This document shows, piece after piece, positions 24,012 through 33,202 of a DNA stretch of 35,218 nucleotides; the first letter of the stretch is position 1; every line of letters begins with the position of its first letter. Made by a program: the position numbers and the translations under genes. The notes under the pieces were generated by a model, which was not told where the DNA came from, ran no database searches, and worked only from the letters and a program-made list of their open reading frames with translations. This DNA comes from Pedosphaera sp. (lineage in GTDB: Bacteria; Verrucomicrobiota; Verrucomicrobiia; Limisphaerales; SXQI01): contig JANYDC010000127.1 of NCBI GenBank assembly GCA_025359965.1, positions 1 through 35,218 on the forward strand, given 5' to 3'.

Positions 24012-25619
24012 TCAAACAATAGGCAATTCGCCCATGATCGAGACGCCGTCCTTGCTCGATGTTCCCCCTGTTTTAAGGTTCTCACCGGTCACGGCGTAGC
24101 CAGGGATGATGCGAGTGAGTTGATCATCGCTTGCGCCAAGATGATCGCGAATGATCTTACCCAGCACTGAACGATAATCGACGGCACGTTTGAGATAACT
24201 CTTACTGGCGCCGAACATCGATCCAGTCTGACCATCCAACCAAGGGACTTTATCCTTCGGGCTGGCTCCATAGACGCTGGTCGTCACCCCTGCTTTGCCG
24301 TAACCCTTGACCGCGCCACCGGCAACGAACATTGCACCCGCCTCGGCATGGTCGGTGCCTGCGTCGCTGTTCTCCTTTGAAGTGCGTCCAAATTCCGACA
24401 TGGTGATGACCACCAGATTATTCCAATCCACCTTGTCATTATATTTGCTGAAGTAATTGCGCAACGCGTACATGGCCCAACCAATGCGACGTTGAAGGTT
24501 GGCGTGATTCCCGGTCACGCCACCTTGACGGGAATGAGTGTCAAAGCCGTCGAGCGATGTGCCGGCGATGATGGCATCGGTCTTGTTCAGAACAATGGAG
24601 GCAGACTTAAGACTGTTGAAAAAACCGTAAGCGGCTGTGTCCACAACATATTTGTTGGGATTATTGGCATGCGCAGCGTATCCGCCGTTTTTGGCGTTGG
24701 TGGTGGGGAATAGGTAGTAGGGGGCGGTGTCTCCGTCAGTGGGTGTGGAATCGGTATAGGTGTTCCCCGCCTCGCTGAAATCGAGCTGTGCAAAAATATT
24801 CAGAGTCTGGGAGAGGTTCTGATATTGCAGGCCAAGGAGTTCGCGGTTGTGCTTGTCCGGAAACGGAGTTGAGAGCCCCTCTCGCAGGAAGATATCCGCT
24901 TTGTTGTTGCCCGCCGTGGTGTTGGGAATTCCAAAAAGATTGTACCGAGTGGGATCACTGAGATTGGTCATTGCGGCGTTGGGGCCGCGAAGAGAAAGCG
25001 GGAGGGAACTTTGAATGGAAACCCCGGTCAGGGCGTTGGTTTGAGCCAGACCTGACTCAATAATAGTGCGGTAAAACACACCGTCCTTGGCGACGTTGTT
25101 GTTGGGATTGGCGTTCTCCCAATAGTTTTGAGAATCAAAGTGCGAACGCGACTGTCTCGGATAAGCCACGCGATGGATCATGGCCAGATCACCTGAGTTG
25201 TAGAGGGGCGCAAGAAATTTGAGCGAAGGGTGCAACGCGGCAAAACCGTTTCCGGTGCGAATGCCATACCCGTACCCGAAGGTTGGGTCGGCAGCGGCGG
25301 CGCTGATGGGATTGTCGCAAGCGCCAATTGCGCTGTAGTCGGTGGAGGGATCCTTCGGGATCAGAATTTGGGGGCGGTTGGCAAGATTGTATGCGCTGTC
25401 CTGAATCGGCACCAAAGAATTGAGTGAGTCGTTTGCCCCCCGCAGGAAAATGAAGAGCAATTTTTTGCCATTGCGCCCGAGGTTGTTGGTGGCGTTGGCG
25501 GCAAGGGCGCGGCGTGCGACCAGGGGGATATCCACCAAGGAGGAAAGGGCGGCGGCCATGCCGGCCCGCATTGAGTAGTCCAGAAAGCCGCGGCGGGTGA
25601 TCAGATTGATATGTTTCAT
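24012..25619 (-). CDS. DUF1501 exported protein (alkaline-phosphatase-superfamily-like)
   Basis: DUF1501 proteins are exported proteins of uncertain function related to the alkaline phosphatase/sulfatase superfamily and are nearly always encoded beside DUF1800. I start at ATG 25619 (535 residues), where MKHINLITRRGFLDYSMRAG gives a Tat-like signal with a twin Arg. Typical segments are LLFIFLRGANDSLNSLVPI after the signal, YPRQSRSHFDSQNYWE, DAIIAGTSLDGFDTHSRQGG, and VVITMSEFGRTSKEN followed by GTDHAEAG. The Asp, His and Arg residues in these blocks probably form a metal site. The gene lies 40 bases after the DUF1800 stop. Its function in this phylum is unknown; envelope-related processing is only inferred. 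Confidence 0.93.
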   Translation of the reverse strand: MKHINLITRRGFLDYSMRAGMAAALSSLVDIPLVARRALAANATNNLGRNGKKLLFIFLRGANDSLNSLVPIQDSAYNLANRPQILIPKDPSTDYSAIGACDNPISAAAADPTFGYGYGIRTGNGFAALHPSLKFLAPLYNSGDLAMIHRVAYPRQSRSHFDSQNYWENANPNNNVAKDGVFYRTIIESGLAQTNALTGVSIQSSLPLSLRGPNAAMTNLSDPTRYNLFGIPNTTAGNNKADIFLREGLSTPFPDKHNRELLGLQYQNLSQTLNIFAQLDFSEAGNTYTDSTPTDGDTAPYYLFPTTNAKNGGYAAHANNPNKYVVDTAAYGFFNSLKSASIVLNKTDAIIAGTSLDGFDTHSRQGGVTGNHANLQRRIGWAMYALRNYFSKYNDKVDWNNLVVITMSEFGRTSKENSDAGTDHAEAGAMFVAGGAVKGYGKAGVTTSVYGASPKDKVPWLDGQTGSMFGASKSYLKRAVDYRSVLGKIIRDHLGASDDQLTRIIPGYAVTGENLKTGGTSSKDGVSIMGELPIV

Positions 25620-25659
25620 GGTCCGAAGGAGTATCGAGATTCGGGTTGAGACGGTTTGC

Positions 25660-28092
25660 TTATTGTTCCTGGAACCGCGGTTGAGAGAGCAGCATGGCCA
25701 CAGCTCCACGTATTCTGATGTCGTAAGGTGAGGATGCCACGGTGAGATTTGCGAGAGGTTTTGAAGTTACGCCGTCGTCGTCGGTATTGAGAAATCGGAC
25801 CACCATGCGCGCGTAAATATCCAAATTGGCGCGACCTTCTGTCGGGTAGAAAAGGTCCACCAGATAGTTGGCCACTTTTTCCGCACTCAAAAGATCGGCA
25901 GCGGGAAGCTTCTTCTTAAGCAGGCCGACGGGGTTGACAAGATTGTTAAGGCCCACATCAGCTTTGCCGGTCATGTTGGTGGGCATGCACACACCCTGAA
26001 CAAAACGGACGCGCTCGGCCAGAGTCCCCGCGCTGATCCAGCCCGGTGCGGCCTCAGTAAAGCCATCCGGTTCGGCCCGATCAAACAGGCGCATGCCCCC
26101 CATGCGGTTGAGGACAGTTGGAATTGAGGAGGCGTCGGCCTCAGAAGTACTGGTGCCATCCTGATTGACGGAACGCAGCGCGCGGAAAGTGGCCACGGTG
26201 TATTCCAAAGGCGTTTTAACTTTTTGCGCGGCACCCCGCTGCGAACGAAAGAGGTCGGAGGCAAAAATAGCACCGAGCACTTTACGCATTTGTCCTTTGG
26301 GCAGGTTGTCCTCCCATGCATGCATGCACGTGCGGATCAATTGCCCCTCCTCGCTCAGATTGGGGTCGGTGAAATCGTAGCCAGTTTCAAAGCCCTCGTG
26401 TACGAGCAGGCGGCAAAGCTTTACGCAGATAAACTCCTGGGTGAAGGGCAGATTGGCAAGATGGGCCAGCACATCGTAGCCGTCCTGCAACCCTGCAACC
26501 GGAGTGCGGGCGGGGATGACCAACTCGTAGGAGCGCCCAGCGTAAGGCGCACCGAACCGAGCCGGGACGGTTTTAGAGGGAAATATCGTCTTGGAATTGG
26601 TATTATGATTGGCAGATTTGTATTTAAAACTCCAAACACCAAAGAGATTGGAGGAGCTGGTGTTGGTGGAAACGGTGATGAGATTGGTCGAACGGGGGGC
26701 AAGCGGATTAAACTCGTTGGTCGCGTCCAGCACATCAACCGACCAACCGGTCCAGGCTCTGGAAAGCGTGGTGATGTCAGCCTGATCATATCCGTTGTCG
26801 ACGCCCATCGTGAAGAGTTCCAGAACTTCCCGCGCGTAATTCTCGTTGGCGATGTTCTTGGCGTTCCCTTTGCTGTCCACGGTATCGAGATAGATGATCA
26901 TGGCCGGGCTTTCAGCGCTGATGGTTAGCAGATTGGAGAAAGTACACGCCGGGTTCATCAAGGATGCGCGCCATTTCTGGTTTTCCTTGAATTCCAGGAG
27001 GGTTGAAAGCTGGTCGGTGATGGTTCCATCGTCATAAAAACGATCAAAGAAATCGCGCGATTTGGTGACCTGGGTGACGAAATGATTTTCCAGGAACTGG
27101 GTCAGGACTTCCAGCAACTGGCGTTTGGACTGCACAGCCCGCTGGATATGCCAGGCGCGCAGATCATTAATCAGGGCGACGCCATACTCCAAGCGTGTGC
27201 GTCCCGAGAGAGGAGAGCTCACGATGCCGCCGCCGGACAAGCGGACCCGCAGATCGGCAAGTGGTTTGGTGGCACCGGGAAAAAACCAGTAGCTAAGAGT
27301 GTAAGCTTTACCAACGACGACACGGGGGACTGTCTGCCAAATGGAGCTGGTCTTGCTTGAACCGGCGGAGGTGGAAACAATATGGAGGCTGGAGGCACCG
27401 CTTTTCACCGTAGCGCCATCGAGGGCAGAATCGGTAAGATTGGTCGAGACGGTCCAATTCGCGGTCGAAAGGGCCGTTTCAAAATCTCCGTTTTTAACGA
27501 GGTTGGTTCCCTGCTCGGCAACCGATCCTTCAACCAGTTTTAGGTCGTCAATGAAGATATCGCCAACGCCGGTGAGATAAACATATAAATCAGCGGATGT
27601 GGCAATACCGGTGGCCGTGATGTACTGCCAACCTCCGGGCTGGATGGTTTTGTCGATAGCGAGTGACTCTTCAATGCCTTCAGGAGCCAACTGTTCCTGA
27701 ATGAAGGCGTCGCCGCCGATGCTGCGCACACGCTCTAGCTCGTCCGGAGTCTGCCCGTAAGCCAGACGGTTGAGAACCACACCCGGCAAAATGTCCGCAG
27801 GGGTCAGCGAAATGGTTTCAACCCGATAGAACCCAGTCCCGCTTTGCACCAAATCGGACCATTCAAAACCCTGAATAGCACCTGAAGTTTCTGGGGTGAA
27901 GGCCTGGTCCAGTGAGGGGGTGGACAGGATGCGAAACTTGTCAGTCCCGGGGACGATGGGAAGCTGGAGTTTCTTTACGCCGTTGGTAATCGAGAGGCCA
28001 ATGGCGGAATCGTCGGCCTGGAGGCCGGAGCATTGAGCCGCAAGAATGGCTGCGGCGACCGCGAAAAATTTAGGAATGAGGTTGGACGACAT
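25660..28092 (-). CDS. DUF1800 exported protein with an N-terminal FYR module and an inserted carbohydrate-binding-like domain
   Basis: Starting at ATG 28092 gives 810 residues and a clear signal peptide (LIPKFFAVAAAILAAQCSGLQA). After it comes a ~68-residue beta module (about 28-95) closing with GTGFYRVETIS. The DUF1800 family begins at ILPGVVLNRLAYGQTPDEL (about 103-121). It is then interrupted from about 152 to 296 by a beta-rich domain (LYVYLTGVGDIFIDDLKL, NLVKNGDFETALSTANW, AYTLSYWFFPG) resembling CenC-type carbohydrate-binding modules. The family resumes with NDLRAWHIQRAVQSKRQ and continues with NENYAREVLELFTMGVDNGY. It is co-transcribed with DUF1501, 40 bases downstream. Activity of the pair is unknown; family co-occurrence is the main functional hint. 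Confidence 0.9.
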   Translation of the reverse strand: MSSNLIPKFFAVAAAILAAQCSGLQADDSAIGLSITNGVKKLQLPIVPGTDKFRILSTPSLDQAFTPETSGAIQGFEWSDLVQSGTGFYRVETISLTPADILPGVVLNRLAYGQTPDELERVRSIGGDAFIQEQLAPEGIEESLAIDKTIQPGGWQYITATGIATSADLYVYLTGVGDIFIDDLKLVEGSVAEQGTNLVKNGDFETALSTANWTVSTNLTDSALDGATVKSGASSLHIVSTSAGSSKTSSIWQTVPRVVVGKAYTLSYWFFPGATKPLADLRVRLSGGGIVSSPLSGRTRLEYGVALINDLRAWHIQRAVQSKRQLLEVLTQFLENHFVTQVTKSRDFFDRFYDDGTITDQLSTLLEFKENQKWRASLMNPACTFSNLLTISAESPAMIIYLDTVDSKGNAKNIANENYAREVLELFTMGVDNGYDQADITTLSRAWTGWSVDVLDATNEFNPLAPRSTNLITVSTNTSSSNLFGVWSFKYKSANHNTNSKTIFPSKTVPARFGAPYAGRSYELVIPARTPVAGLQDGYDVLAHLANLPFTQEFICVKLCRLLVHEGFETGYDFTDPNLSEEGQLIRTCMHAWEDNLPKGQMRKVLGAIFASDLFRSQRGAAQKVKTPLEYTVATFRALRSVNQDGTSTSEADASSIPTVLNRMGGMRLFDRAEPDGFTEAAPGWISAGTLAERVRFVQGVCMPTNMTGKADVGLNNLVNPVGLLKKKLPAADLLSAEKVANYLVDLFYPTEGRANLDIYARMVVRFLNTDDDGVTSKPLANLTVASSPYDIRIRGAVAMLLSQPRFQEQ

Positions 28093-28398
28093 ACATCTGG
28101 ATGGGTTCTCGATTTCTGTCTGATCAGGCACATGAGCGAGCAGTAGATGTGCCAGATAGGTCAGAAGGCAAATAAATTCAGCACCATACCGTCCCGGCCA
28201 GAACTCACCTCCGCCGCCTAACAAGGTGATTCGTGACTTAAACTCCTCGTTCTCAAAGGGAAGCGACCATCACACAAGACTCGACGCTGTCGGAATCAAT
28301 CTGAGCCGAATAGCCTTAAGATATCTATGCCGTGACGGACAGGGACACAATCTGTAGGAATTTGGGGCAGGATGATTCTGAACAGATTCAAAATGGTA
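28093..28398. other. 306-base gap upstream of the DUF1800 operon
   Basis: No protein-like frame is present. The gap should contain the minus-strand promoter and leader of the DUF1800-DUF1501 operon, plus the tail end of the LolA-like gene, which stops at 28399. The only structure I see is the dyad at 28123-28157. Confidence 0.5.
28123..28157. promoter_or_regulatory. Dyad in the leader of the DUF1800 operon
   Basis: ATCAGGCACAT (28123-28133) faces ATGTGCCAGAT (28147-28157), matching at 10 of 11 positions across a 13-base loop. It lies 31-65 bases before the DUF1800 start on the minus strand, where it could be an operator or a leader hairpin. No protein-binding evidence exists. Confidence 0.4.
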
Positions 28399-29196
28399 TC
28401 ATTGAACAACCAAGCGATAGCCTGAAGTCTCCTCCCGAGTGCGGTAACGCATGGTGCTCAGAAGTTTACGTGCGACAAAGATGCCTTCCGAAGAGCTCTG
28501 CACCCAGACCCCGCCCGCGACGGCCTGACGATGGATTTTGAAGGCCATCTCTTCAAGTTGTCCTAAAAACCCGCCCCAGACCTTGACTTGGTCGATCAAA
28601 TTGATATCAAGAAATGAAACCTCGCTCTCAGCCTGATCCACCCATATCTCGCCGTGGAGGCGGTTCAAAAAACGGTCCATAAAACTTTTATGGGGCAAAC
28701 CCTCCAACTTTGGCTCGAAAGAGAGGACCCAAATTTTGCGGCCGTCCAGCTCCTTTTCGGCCTTGAGGGCAAACTCGAACCTTCCCATCAATTCATCATT
28801 GAGCCAAGGGTTTCCAACGTCGTCATCGTCATCATTTTCCGACGACTTGCCTTTGCCGTGTTTGGTTTTCTCCCGATCGCGTCCGGATTGCTTTTCCGGA
28901 ACAGTCTTGCCGTTGGCGCTAATCAGTTTGCCCTGAGCCGATCCGCGAGCCTGCACCACCTTAAAAACCATTTCATTGGTCTTGAGCGCCGTGCCATCCT
29001 TGTCCAATTCCTCCACGGTCATCACCTTCTGGAACTCACAGACTGGAGCACTATTCGAAGAGGAAAAACGTGCGCGCGCTTTGACGCCGTCGAGAATTTG
29101 CTGCGCAGTGATGGGAGCCGAGTGAGCCGAAAGAGCCACGCCAAGCCAAAGAAGGACGGCACATCCCAAAGTCTGAATATAAGATTTACCAGCCAC
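28399..29196 (-). CDS. Exported LolA/outer-membrane-lipoprotein-sorting-like protein
   Basis: The 265-residue protein starts with GTG at 29196 and has a signal peptide (TLGCAVLLWLGVALSAHSA). The mature part opens with ITAQQILDGVKARAR, a helix-containing start seen in LolA-like outer-membrane lipoprotein-sorting proteins, followed by beta strands (RFEFALKAEKELDGRKIWVLSF, GEIWVDQAESEVSFLDINL). This assignment is by overall pattern and is not firm. A strongly charged low-complexity insert (about residues 101-125: REKTKHGKGKSSEN and a run of Asp) separates the two halves and is not typical. The gene is divergent from the small gene at 29317. Confidence 0.75.
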   Translation of the reverse strand: MAGKSYIQTLGCAVLLWLGVALSAHSAPITAQQILDGVKARARFSSSNSAPVCEFQKVMTVEELDKDGTALKTNEMVFKVVQARGSAQGKLISANGKTVPEKQSGRDREKTKHGKGKSSENDDDDDVGNPWLNDELMGRFEFALKAEKELDGRKIWVLSFEPKLEGLPHKSFMDRFLNRLHGEIWVDQAESEVSFLDINLIDQVKVWGGFLGQLEEMAFKIHRQAVAGGVWVQSSSEGIFVARKLLSTMRYRTREETSGYRLVVQ

Positions 29197-29316
29197 ACCG
29201 CAAAGCTAGCTCCCCCCATCAGTCACGCAACTTAATTTGCCTCTGAAGCGCAGGCCGGTTTTTTGGGCGTAATTTCAGGATTGCGGACGAAGTGCCGAGC
29301 GCCTTAATCAATCAGT

Positions 29317-29559
29317 ATGAAAGCCAGATTGGTCGAAGATCGGAAAAATATCCTGAAGGAAGCTCACTCAGCCCTGCGTTCGGCGGTGGCGCAACTTGAC
29401 CTGCGGAGGACGGATCATACCGTGACCCAGGCACTGTGCATTATCGATGCCTCGTTTGAATCCTTGGTCAGAGGCGCAACCTTGAGTGCCGAGGATGCCT
29501 TTGCAAAGGGCGAGGACTGGGCTTCAGGGAGTGGACTGCTCACGTCCGTGATTCGCTGA
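29317..29559 (+). CDS. Small protein of unknown function
   Basis: An 80-residue soluble protein, MKARLVEDRKNILKEAHSAL at the start, mostly helical in look (Ala, Leu, Arg, Asp), with one Cys in ALCIIDASFESL. No family recognised. It begins with ATG at 29317, is divergent from the LolA-like gene, and its 3' end overlaps the convergent ABC-ATPase gene by 20 bases (29540-29559). The overlap weakens the case somewhat, but the N-terminal two thirds look like real coding sequence. Confidence 0.5.
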   Translation: MKARLVEDRKNILKEAHSALRSAVAQLDLRRTDHTVTQALCIIDASFESLVRGATLSAEDAFAKGEDWASGSGLLTSVIR

Positions 29560-30535
29560 AGAGGCGGCGGATGATGTCTTCGATGGGGACTTCCTGAATG
29601 TCGATATCTGATACGGGCAGGTTATCGAGGAGGGCTTTGCAGGCGGCAGAAACTTTGTCGCGCGGAACCTTGATTTTGATAACGCCGGAGGACTGCTCAA
29701 TCACCTCTCCGAAGGGACTTACCCAGGCGGGATCCACCACAGTTTCGGGGGGCGTATGAATAGTGACCATCTTGGAATCGGCGAAGCGGTCCAGAACCTC
29801 GGCCAGTTTGCCGTCGAAAAAAATAGTCCCCTTGTCGATGATGATGACACGCTGACAAAGCTCCTGGATATCAGCCATGTAATGGCTGGTCAGGAGGATG
29901 GTGGTGCGCCGCTTGTGATTGTGCGCCTTTAGAAAATCACGGACGATTTTTTGGGAGACGACATCCAGGCCGATGGTGGGCTCATCAAGAAAGAGCACCT
30001 TGGGATCGTGCAACAGCGCGGCGATCAACTCCATTTTCATACGCTCGCCCAGCGACAGCTCGCGCACCATGACATTCAGCTTGTCGCGCACCAGCAAAAG
30101 CTCGCTCAACTCATCGACGCGCTTTTGCATGGCGACGGGTTCGAGGCCGTAGATTTTGCCGTTGAGATCGAGGGATTCGCGTGCGGGAAGATCCCACCAA
30201 AGCTGGTTTTTCTGGCCGAGCAACAGCGAGAATTGGCGGCGATAACCATCCTTGCGCTGCCAGGGCGTGTACCCAAGGACACGAGCAGTGCCAGTGGTGG
30301 GATAAAGCAGGCCGGCCAGCATTTTGAGGGTGGTGGTTTTTCCCGCGCCATTGGGTCCAAGAAAACCCACGAACTCGCCCTCCTCCACTTTGAAAGACAC
30401 GTCCTTGGCTGCAGAAAGCTCCTCGTACTCGCGGTGGAATAATCCCCGCAACGCACCTGACAGACCGGGCTTCTTTTTATAGGTGCGGTAAGTTTTCGTG
30501 AGGCTGTTGACCTCAATGACTGGCGCTTGACTCAT
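29540..30535 (-). CDS. ABC-2-type transporter ATP-binding protein
   Basis: The cytoplasmic ATPase of an exporter-type ABC transporter, 331 residues from ATG 30535. All signature motifs are present: Walker A GPNGAGKTT (60-68), Q-loop Gln108, the signature LSLGE (160-164), Walker B LFLDEPT (181-187) and the switch His in LLTSHYM. A long N-terminal stretch before the ATPase core (YRTYKKKPGLSGALRGLF) and the C-terminal extension resemble ATPases paired with ABC-2 membrane proteins of polysaccharide or drug export type. No permease gene is adjacent on either side, so the transported substrate cannot be guessed. It is about 154 bases downstream of the pseudopilin-like gene on the same strand. Confidence 0.92.
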   Translation of the reverse strand: MSQAPVIEVNSLTKTYRTYKKKPGLSGALRGLFHREYEELSAAKDVSFKVEEGEFVGFLGPNGAGKTTTLKMLAGLLYPTTGTARVLGYTPWQRKDGYRRQFSLLLGQKNQLWWDLPARESLDLNGKIYGLEPVAMQKRVDELSELLLVRDKLNVMVRELSLGERMKMELIAALLHDPKVLFLDEPTIGLDVVSQKIVRDFLKAHNHKRRTTILLTSHYMADIQELCQRVIIIDKGTIFFDGKLAEVLDRFADSKMVTIHTPPETVVDPAWVSPFGEVIEQSSGVIKIKVPRDKVSAACKALLDNLPVSDIDIQEVPIEDIIRRLFSESRT

Positions 30536-30689
30536 CGGTTGCGTGAAGTATCCCGCCTGCACCGGAATGAGTCAACGGCTTCCAGCGGGCGCGCAACCAC
30601 GAGGAACGGCGGATTCCTAGTGGAACGAATGTGGGAAAGGGGGAGACGGGACCGGATAGGTTGTTTCTTGAACCTTGTTTTTCGGGAGA

Positions 30690-31499
30690 TCAAGGCTGGG
30701 TGTCGGCTGTTTCGAGCACTTTCAAGATGCGGTCGAAGGCGTAGTAGATATCGGCGTAGCTGCGCAGGTCCACGGTGAAACAAGCATCGGTGTTGACCCG
30801 CGAGGCCACGTGGCCATCAGAGAAGAGAATGTTGGCCAGTTTCTCTTTATGGTGCGTGCGCGGTTTGACGTTGAAAGCGGCCAAATCAGGAGGGCACAAA
30901 AAGATGGTGTCAATGACCAGGGCGCGGATGGGTAGACCGTTGCGGTTTTTACCGGGATCGTCCATGCGTAGATTGGAAGGAGTATTGGTGGGGGTAAAGA
31001 AGAGCTGAGTCACGCCGGCATGGCGGTAGTAATAGCTGCCTTGGGCCTGGCCGATTCCCACTTTGGCGAGTTCCGCGTCGGCATCGATTTTCTGATCGCT
31101 GCCCGGACAGAACAAGACCTTGGGGGCGGAGGAGAGGTAGTTCTTCAACAGTAAGCCGAGGCCCGCCGGAGCGCCGCTGCGCAGGGAAAGCAAACTGGTG
31201 GGTGATCCGGTGGAGGGATAGAAATCGGCGGGGCTGGTGAACGGTGGGGCCGTGGGGCCATAGGGGATGAGTCCGTCGCTATCGTTGGCATAGCCATGAA
31301 GGGCGATACCGATCTGACGAAGGTTGGAGATGCAGGCGGCTTTGCGGCCCGCATCCCGGGCGCGCGTGAGGGCGGGCAGGAGCATCCCGGCGAGGATCGC
31401 GATAATCGCGATCACCACAAGAAGCTCAATCAGGGTGAAGCCGGACCGGTTGATACGACTCCCGACTCCACCTCTGACCGATAATCTTTCTCCGGTCAT
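30690..31499 (-). CDS. Type II secretion/type IV pseudopilin-like protein
   Basis: The 269-residue protein has a type III (prepilin) signal: the leader ends ...NRSG, cleavage would follow Gly20, and the mature protein begins [20 protein letters not shown] with Glu at +5. A helix follows ([22 protein letters not shown]), then a globular part. Near the C-terminus, [16 protein letters not shown] matches the H-x(9)-DG motif of pseudopilin-like proteins in Planctomycetota and Verrucomicrobiota, with the spacing here one residue longer (x10). The upstream gene (exported tandem-repeat protein) ends 28 bases before its start, so they are probably co-transcribed and the repeat protein may be its secreted companion. 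Confidence 0.93.
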   Translation of the reverse strand: MTGERLSVRGGVGSRINRSGFTLIELLVVIAIIAILAGMLLPALTRARDAGRKAACISNLRQIGIALHGYANDSDGLIPYGPTAPPFTSPADFYPSTGSPTSLLSLRSGAPAGLGLLLKNYLSSAPKVLFCPGSDQKIDADAELAKVGIGQAQGSYYYRHAGVTQLFFTPTNTPSNLRMDDPGKNRNGLPIRALVIDTIFLCPPDLAAFNVKPRTHHKEKLANILFSDGHVASRVNTDACFTVDLRSYADIYYAFDRILKVLETADTQP

Positions 31500-31527
31500 G
31501 ACAAAAGAACATGCCGGATAGACCGGC

Positions 31528-33072
31528 TCAAGGCAACTGGCGAGCCTGATAGAAACCCAGACCGGACTCGGGGGCAGGCAAGCTGAGGGTTTGATTCCCG
31601 GTGATATTTGTAATGGTCGTCAAGATGGTCCAGGAGTCAGCCGGCAACGAACCGGCGCTCAGCAGATCAATCTTTGACCCCGGTTCGCTTTGCACGGTGA
31701 ACTGGATTTGATTGCCATTAAGGGAAACTGCTTTGAGCAGAGGATGCTTTACCTCAGTCAGGCGCGCATTGTCCAAGTCCCAGTAGCCGCCGATTTGGTC
31801 GAAGCCGTTATTGGAAAGCAACTGGATGCCGATGTTTTTACCGGCCCATGCATCACCCGCCTTGACGGGGGGGGTGGTGACTACGAAGTCGGTGAGATGG
31901 GTGTTGGTGGGGAAAGCGGCGGAACTGTTGGTGACGGTGGTTGCGGCCACGGTCACCATGTTGCTGGCAGCGTCGCGGTAATAAAGGCTTAGCTCCAAGG
32001 TTGCACCGTTAACCATTCCGCCACCACCGCCAAGCACTCCGACGGTGAGGTTATAAGAGCGACCCTCGGCATAGACCGCGTTAAAGTCGTGGGAAGGAGT
32101 GGTGTTGGTGCCGCCGATGGTGGTGTAGTCTTGAAAAAGGGCAGCCGAAGGCAGGGCAAAAAGAAAAACAGCCTGGCTGCGATCCACGTTGTCGATGTGG
32201 CTTGCTTCCTCAATGGGCCGGTTTAGGAAAACGCCGATGGTTTGATCCCATTGGGCCTCGGGAGTTTCCTGAAACCAGAAGGGTTTGGGAGCCTTTTGCC
32301 AATCGTTCACCTGGGGATAGGCAAAGGTTGTTTCGGGTGATTCAAAGGAACCATTGGGCACGGGGATTTCATCAGTGAGACGCACGTTATCCAAATCCCA
32401 GTAACCGCCTATTTGGTCAAAACCGTTGTTGGAAAGGATTTGGATGCCAATGTTTTTGCCTGCCCATGCATCACTCGACTTCACAGCAGGAATGCTCACC
32501 ACGTAATCGGTGAGGTGGGTGTTGGTGGGAAAAGAGGCGGTGGAGTTGGTGACGGTGGTTGCAGCCACAGAAACCATGTTGCTGGCGGCATCACGGTAAT
32601 AGAGGCTTAGCTCAAGCGTTGCCCCGTTGGTCATTCCTCCTCCGCCGCCGAGCACGCCCACAGTCAGATGGTAGGCCTTGCCGACTTCAAACTTGGCGTC
32701 GAAAGCACCCGTGGGAGCGGTATTCGTGCCGCCGATGGTGGTGGAATCTTGAAAGAGAGCCGCCGAAGGGAGGGCAAAGAGAAACACCGCTTGGCTGCCT
32801 TGAACATTGTCGATGTGGCTGGCCTCCTCGGGAGGGCGGTTCAGGAAGACGCCGATGGTTTGTCCCCACTGGGCCTCGGGAGTCTCCTGAAACCAGAAGG
32901 GTTTGGGAGCTTTTTGCCAATCGTTGACCTGCGGATAGGCAAACGTTGTTTCGGGCGATTCAAACGAGGCGTTTGGAACGTAGATCGTAGCCGCATTTGC
33001 CGTAGTTGTTGCAGCTTTTGCCATCACCAAAAGCGCCAACGCGCACCACCCCAACGATTTGACTAGTTTCAT
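31528..33072 (-). CDS. Exported protein built from a 206-residue tandem duplication
   Basis: From ATG 33072 (514 residues; an ATG at 33108 would add 12) the protein has a signal peptide ([21 protein letters not shown]). It then carries two nearly identical modules, encoded at 32362-32979 and 31744-32361, each opening with (V)PN[15 protein letters not shown], containing [10 protein letters not shown][11 protein letters not shown], and closing with IGGYWDLDN-x-RLT. The ~60-residue tail ([20 protein letters not shown], ending GFYQARQLP) resembles the C-terminal beta module of other exported proteins in this window. The modules look like jelly-roll, PEP-CTERM-associated type domains; no catalytic residues are evident. 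It leads the likely two-gene unit with the pseudopilin gene. Confidence 0.85.
   Translation of the reverse strand: MKLVKSLGWCALALLVMAKAATTTANAATIYVPNASFESPETTFAYPQVNDWQKAPKPFWFQETPEAQWGQTIGVFLNRPPEEASHIDNVQGSQAVFLFALPSAALFQDSTTIGGTNTAPTGAFDAKFEVGKAYHLTVGVLGGGGGMTNGATLELSLYYRDAASNMVSVAATTVTNSTASFPTNTHLTDYVVSIPAVKSSDAWAGKNIGIQILSNNGFDQIGGYWDLDNVRLTDEIPVPNGSFESPETTFAYPQVNDWQKAPKPFWFQETPEAQWDQTIGVFLNRPIEEASHIDNVDRSQAVFLFALPSAALFQDYTTIGGTNTTPSHDFNAVYAEGRSYNLTVGVLGGGGGMVNGATLELSLYYRDAASNMVTVAATTVTNSSAAFPTNTHLTDFVVTTPPVKAGDAWAGKNIGIQLLSNNGFDQIGGYWDLDNARLTEVKHPLLKAVSLNGNQIQFTVQSEPGSKIDLLSAGSLPADSWTILTTITNITGNQTLSLPAPESGLGFYQARQLP
31744..32979 (-). repeat. Two 618-base tandem copies inside one gene
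   Basis: Copies at 32362-32979 and 31744-32361, offset by 618 bases, encode modules with roughly 85 percent identical residues by eye. Many changes are at third codon positions, consistent with an intragenic duplication that has since diverged under selection. Confidence 0.85.
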
Positions 33073-33202
33073 GATTTGATTTTTCTGTGCAGAATTGGAT
33101 GATGGCATACCCCCTGTTATTCACGCATCCTCTCCCTAGAAGCACCTTACATATCAGAAAGAGTGAGATGTTGGCAACCTCAGTGGGGACGCGGATTTGG
33201 GA

